From: Halopseudomonas sabulinigri
GTDB lineage: Bacteria > Pseudomonadota > Gammaproteobacteria > Pseudomonadales > Pseudomonadaceae
Direction of reading: 5' to 3'
Assembly (NCBI RefSeq): GCF_900105255.1
Contig: NZ_LT629763.1
Location: forward strand, 62,001 to 126,000
DNA length: 64,000 nt
The position numbers and the translations under genes are program-made. Within the stretch, counting starts at the first letter, position 1. Each line of letters begins with the position of its first letter. Positions 62,727 to 64,000 of the stretch are shown here, piece by piece. The notes beneath the pieces were generated by a model, which was not told the DNA's origin, searched no databases, and was given only the letters and a program-made list of their open reading frames with translations.

Positions 62727-64000
62727 CTATGCTCGAAGGCCGATTTTCTGCAAGGGAAGGCTTTTACGCAGGTTAGGTATTCCTGCCAGCAATAGTGTGA
62801 ATGTTAAAAACGCTGTGAAACTGACAGTCGCTTGATAAAATATTGAATCAAATTTATAGGGTATTAATTGCGCTATCGCTAATGCTAAAGACAATATTGA
62901 GATTGCTGGGAGCGTGAGCTTTATAAGCATCTCGCGGGTTCTCCGTTTGCTTACATTGCATGCCTTGCTGCTACTTATATATATAAATACTCCAATTGCT
63001 GCGCGCTGAATAGATAGAAGCACTACTGCGCCTTCTAGTCCGAAGTTATACGCTCCGATTGTTACTGAGCCTAAAACGGTAACGGCGTCAAGGGAAATGT
63101 AAGAAAACTTTCTCTTCCATAGCCCTTTGGCCTCTAGTAGAGAGTAGCTCATTGGGGCAAGCATTTTCAGCGGCAATGATACGGCAAAGAAAGAAGCGAG
63201 AAGTGCCGCTGTATCCCACTTGCCATCCCAAATTAGGTGTACTGCTGAAGGCCCTAAAAGAATAAAAGTAAGGGATATTATTGATGTGCCTGAGAATATA
63301 ATAGAGCTGTGCTTTGTAAAAAGCATAGCGCGCGCGTGGTTGTTCTTATTCTCTTTTACTAGGAATGGCATGAAGACATTATTTATCCCGTGGGCTATTA
63401 CCAAGCCAAGGTTGGCGGTCAGCATGAATGCGAAATAATAAATGCCAAGATCTGATTCGGATAAGAATTTGGATAGTACTAAAAAGTCTCCTCGTAGAGC
63501 TATGCCCATCGCAAATGTTGTTAGAGCTATCCAGCGTAATTGGTATGCTAGCTCGATGATTGTTGTCGTTTTTTCTGTGAAAGTGATCTTTGGGCACCTA
63601 CTTTTTGTTGCATGTCTTAATAGTATAAAGGTTGTTGAGTAACTAGCCGCAAAGGCTAGACCATAGCTGGTCACTCCTAGTCCGAAAAAGGCACACCCTA
63701 TTAGTACAGCAGTGTTTGCTATGGAGGCATATATTTCTACGCGAGATATTACGGGAAGGCTTAAGTTTATGGATAGCCTAGCTTTGTAAATTTGAGCTGC
63801 TGAATTTAACGGCAGAAACAAGGCAATGATGCACGCGGCTGCAACGGTTTCCGTGTCAAGAGTTTGGGCGTATGTTGCTGTTACTAGGATTGCACCACCT
63901 GCTATAGCCGCGAGCAATGTAAATATGATGGCCGGCCTCATATTTTCCGGCAGTTTGTCCTGCTCTTTAATGAGGAACTTGTTTATGCCGGTGTCAATAA
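62727..64000 (-). CDS. Wzx-like polysaccharide flippase, cut by right edge
   Basis: The visible 420 residues contain about 11 hydrophobic segments of the PST/MOP flippase class. In-frame codons continue to the edge (GINKFLIKEQDKLPENMRP), so the true start lies beyond 64000. It moves lipid-linked repeat units across the inner membrane for Wzy. Very AT-rich. Confidence 0.85.
   Translation of the reverse strand, partial: IDTGINKFLIKEQDKLPENMRPAIIFTLLAAIAGGAILVTATYAQTLDTETVAAACIIALFLPLNSAAQIYKARLSINLSLPVISRVEIYASIANTAVLIGCAFFGLGVTSYGLAFAASYSTTFILLRHATKSRCPKITFTEKTTTIIELAYQLRWIALTTFAMGIALRGDFLVLSKFLSESDLGIYYFAFMLTANLGLVIAHGINNVFMPFLVKENKNNHARAMLFTKHSSIIFSGTSIISLTFILLGPSAVHLIWDGKWDTAALLASFFAVSLPLKMLAPMSYSLLEAKGLWKRKFSYISLDAVTVLGSVTIGAYNFGLEGAVVLLSIQRAAIGVFIYISSSKACNVSKRRTREMLIKLTLPAISILSLALAIAQLIPYKFDSIFYQATVSFTAFLTFTLLLAGIPNLRKSLPLQKIGLRA

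Noticed and set aside
62727-63941. Treating the flippase as a short complete gene from ATG 63941
   Set aside because: The frame stays open and family-like to the window edge, so that ATG is internal.
1-64000. tRNA, rRNA or CRISPR arrays
   Set aside because: No cloverleaf-like sequence, rRNA segment or regularly spaced direct repeats were found; the intergenic repeats are palindromic and irregular.

Overview
The window is a chromosomal segment of a Pseudomonadaceae gammaproteobacterium. The block mupP-ubiG-mtaD / mtnA-gyrA-serC-pheA-hisC-tyrA::aroA-cmk-rpsA-ihfB-lapA-lapB-pyrF and the argF/grxD/bfr/bfd neighbourhood follow the order I know from Pseudomonas. The fused TyrA-AroA protein and the many short intergenic repeats fit the same family. 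A member of the stutzeri/pertucinogena (Halopseudomonas) side of the family is my guess; the sequence does not settle it. Most genes are GC-rich. The last ~10 kb (from about 54 kb) is clearly more AT-rich.

Layout. (1) 1-4261: end of a phospholipase D, probably a type VI secretion lipase effector cut by the left edge, followed by two related exported proteins that look like its immunity proteins. (2) 4426-9000, minus strand: a diguanylate cyclase, then mtaD-ubiG-mupP-yciK, each start overlapping or nearly touching the previous stop. (3) 9133-24194, plus strand: mtnA, gyrA, and a compact serine/aromatic/histidine biosynthesis run ending in cmk, rpsA, ihfB, lapA, lapB and pyrF. (4) 24277-27747, minus: bacterioferritin and its ferredoxin with a good Fur box, two small envelope proteins and a YbfB-type MFS transporter. 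(5) 28150-41980: a GPH-type transporter, an MFS-acyltransferase fusion, SlyD, an exported MsrA/MsrB pair, a beta-lactamase-fold serine hydrolase, an orphan ABC ATPase, argF, a molybdopterin oxidoreductase, grxD, cysQ and a degenerate RAYT-like protein. (6) 42143-64000: an exopolysaccharide region.

The exopolysaccharide region is built from several transcription units. On the minus strand gfcA, gfcE (wza-like), gfcB, gfcC, gfcD and a VanZ-like gene give an export/secretion module in the order A-E-B-C-D. Divergently, an rfaH-like antiterminator gene is followed by galU, a UDP-glucose dehydrogenase homologue without the usual catalytic residues, and pgi. Then, again on the minus strand, come galE, an acyltransferase with an SGNH tail, a WcaJ-type initiating phosphosugar transferase, a phosphohexomutase, a Wzy-like polymerase, a WecG/TagA glycosyltransferase, a GT2 glycosyltransferase, a GT8 glycosyltransferase and a Wzx-like flippase cut by the right edge. 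Together they supply UDP-glucose/galactose and hexose-1-phosphate precursors, start the repeat unit on undecaprenyl phosphate, extend and decorate it, flip, polymerise and export it.

The points I find most worth a second look are: the GT2 gene broken at a run of nine C (G on the coding strand), a candidate on/off switch for the polysaccharide; the dehydrogenase homologue that has lost its nucleotide-binding glycines and catalytic cysteine but is kept between galU and pgi; a 16-bp near-perfect hairpin ahead of rfaH; a terminator-like hairpin between gfcA and the rest of the export operon; the RAYT-like protein with a broken HUH motif; and several palindromic intergenic repeats. No tRNA, rRNA, CRISPR array or complete insertion sequence was seen.
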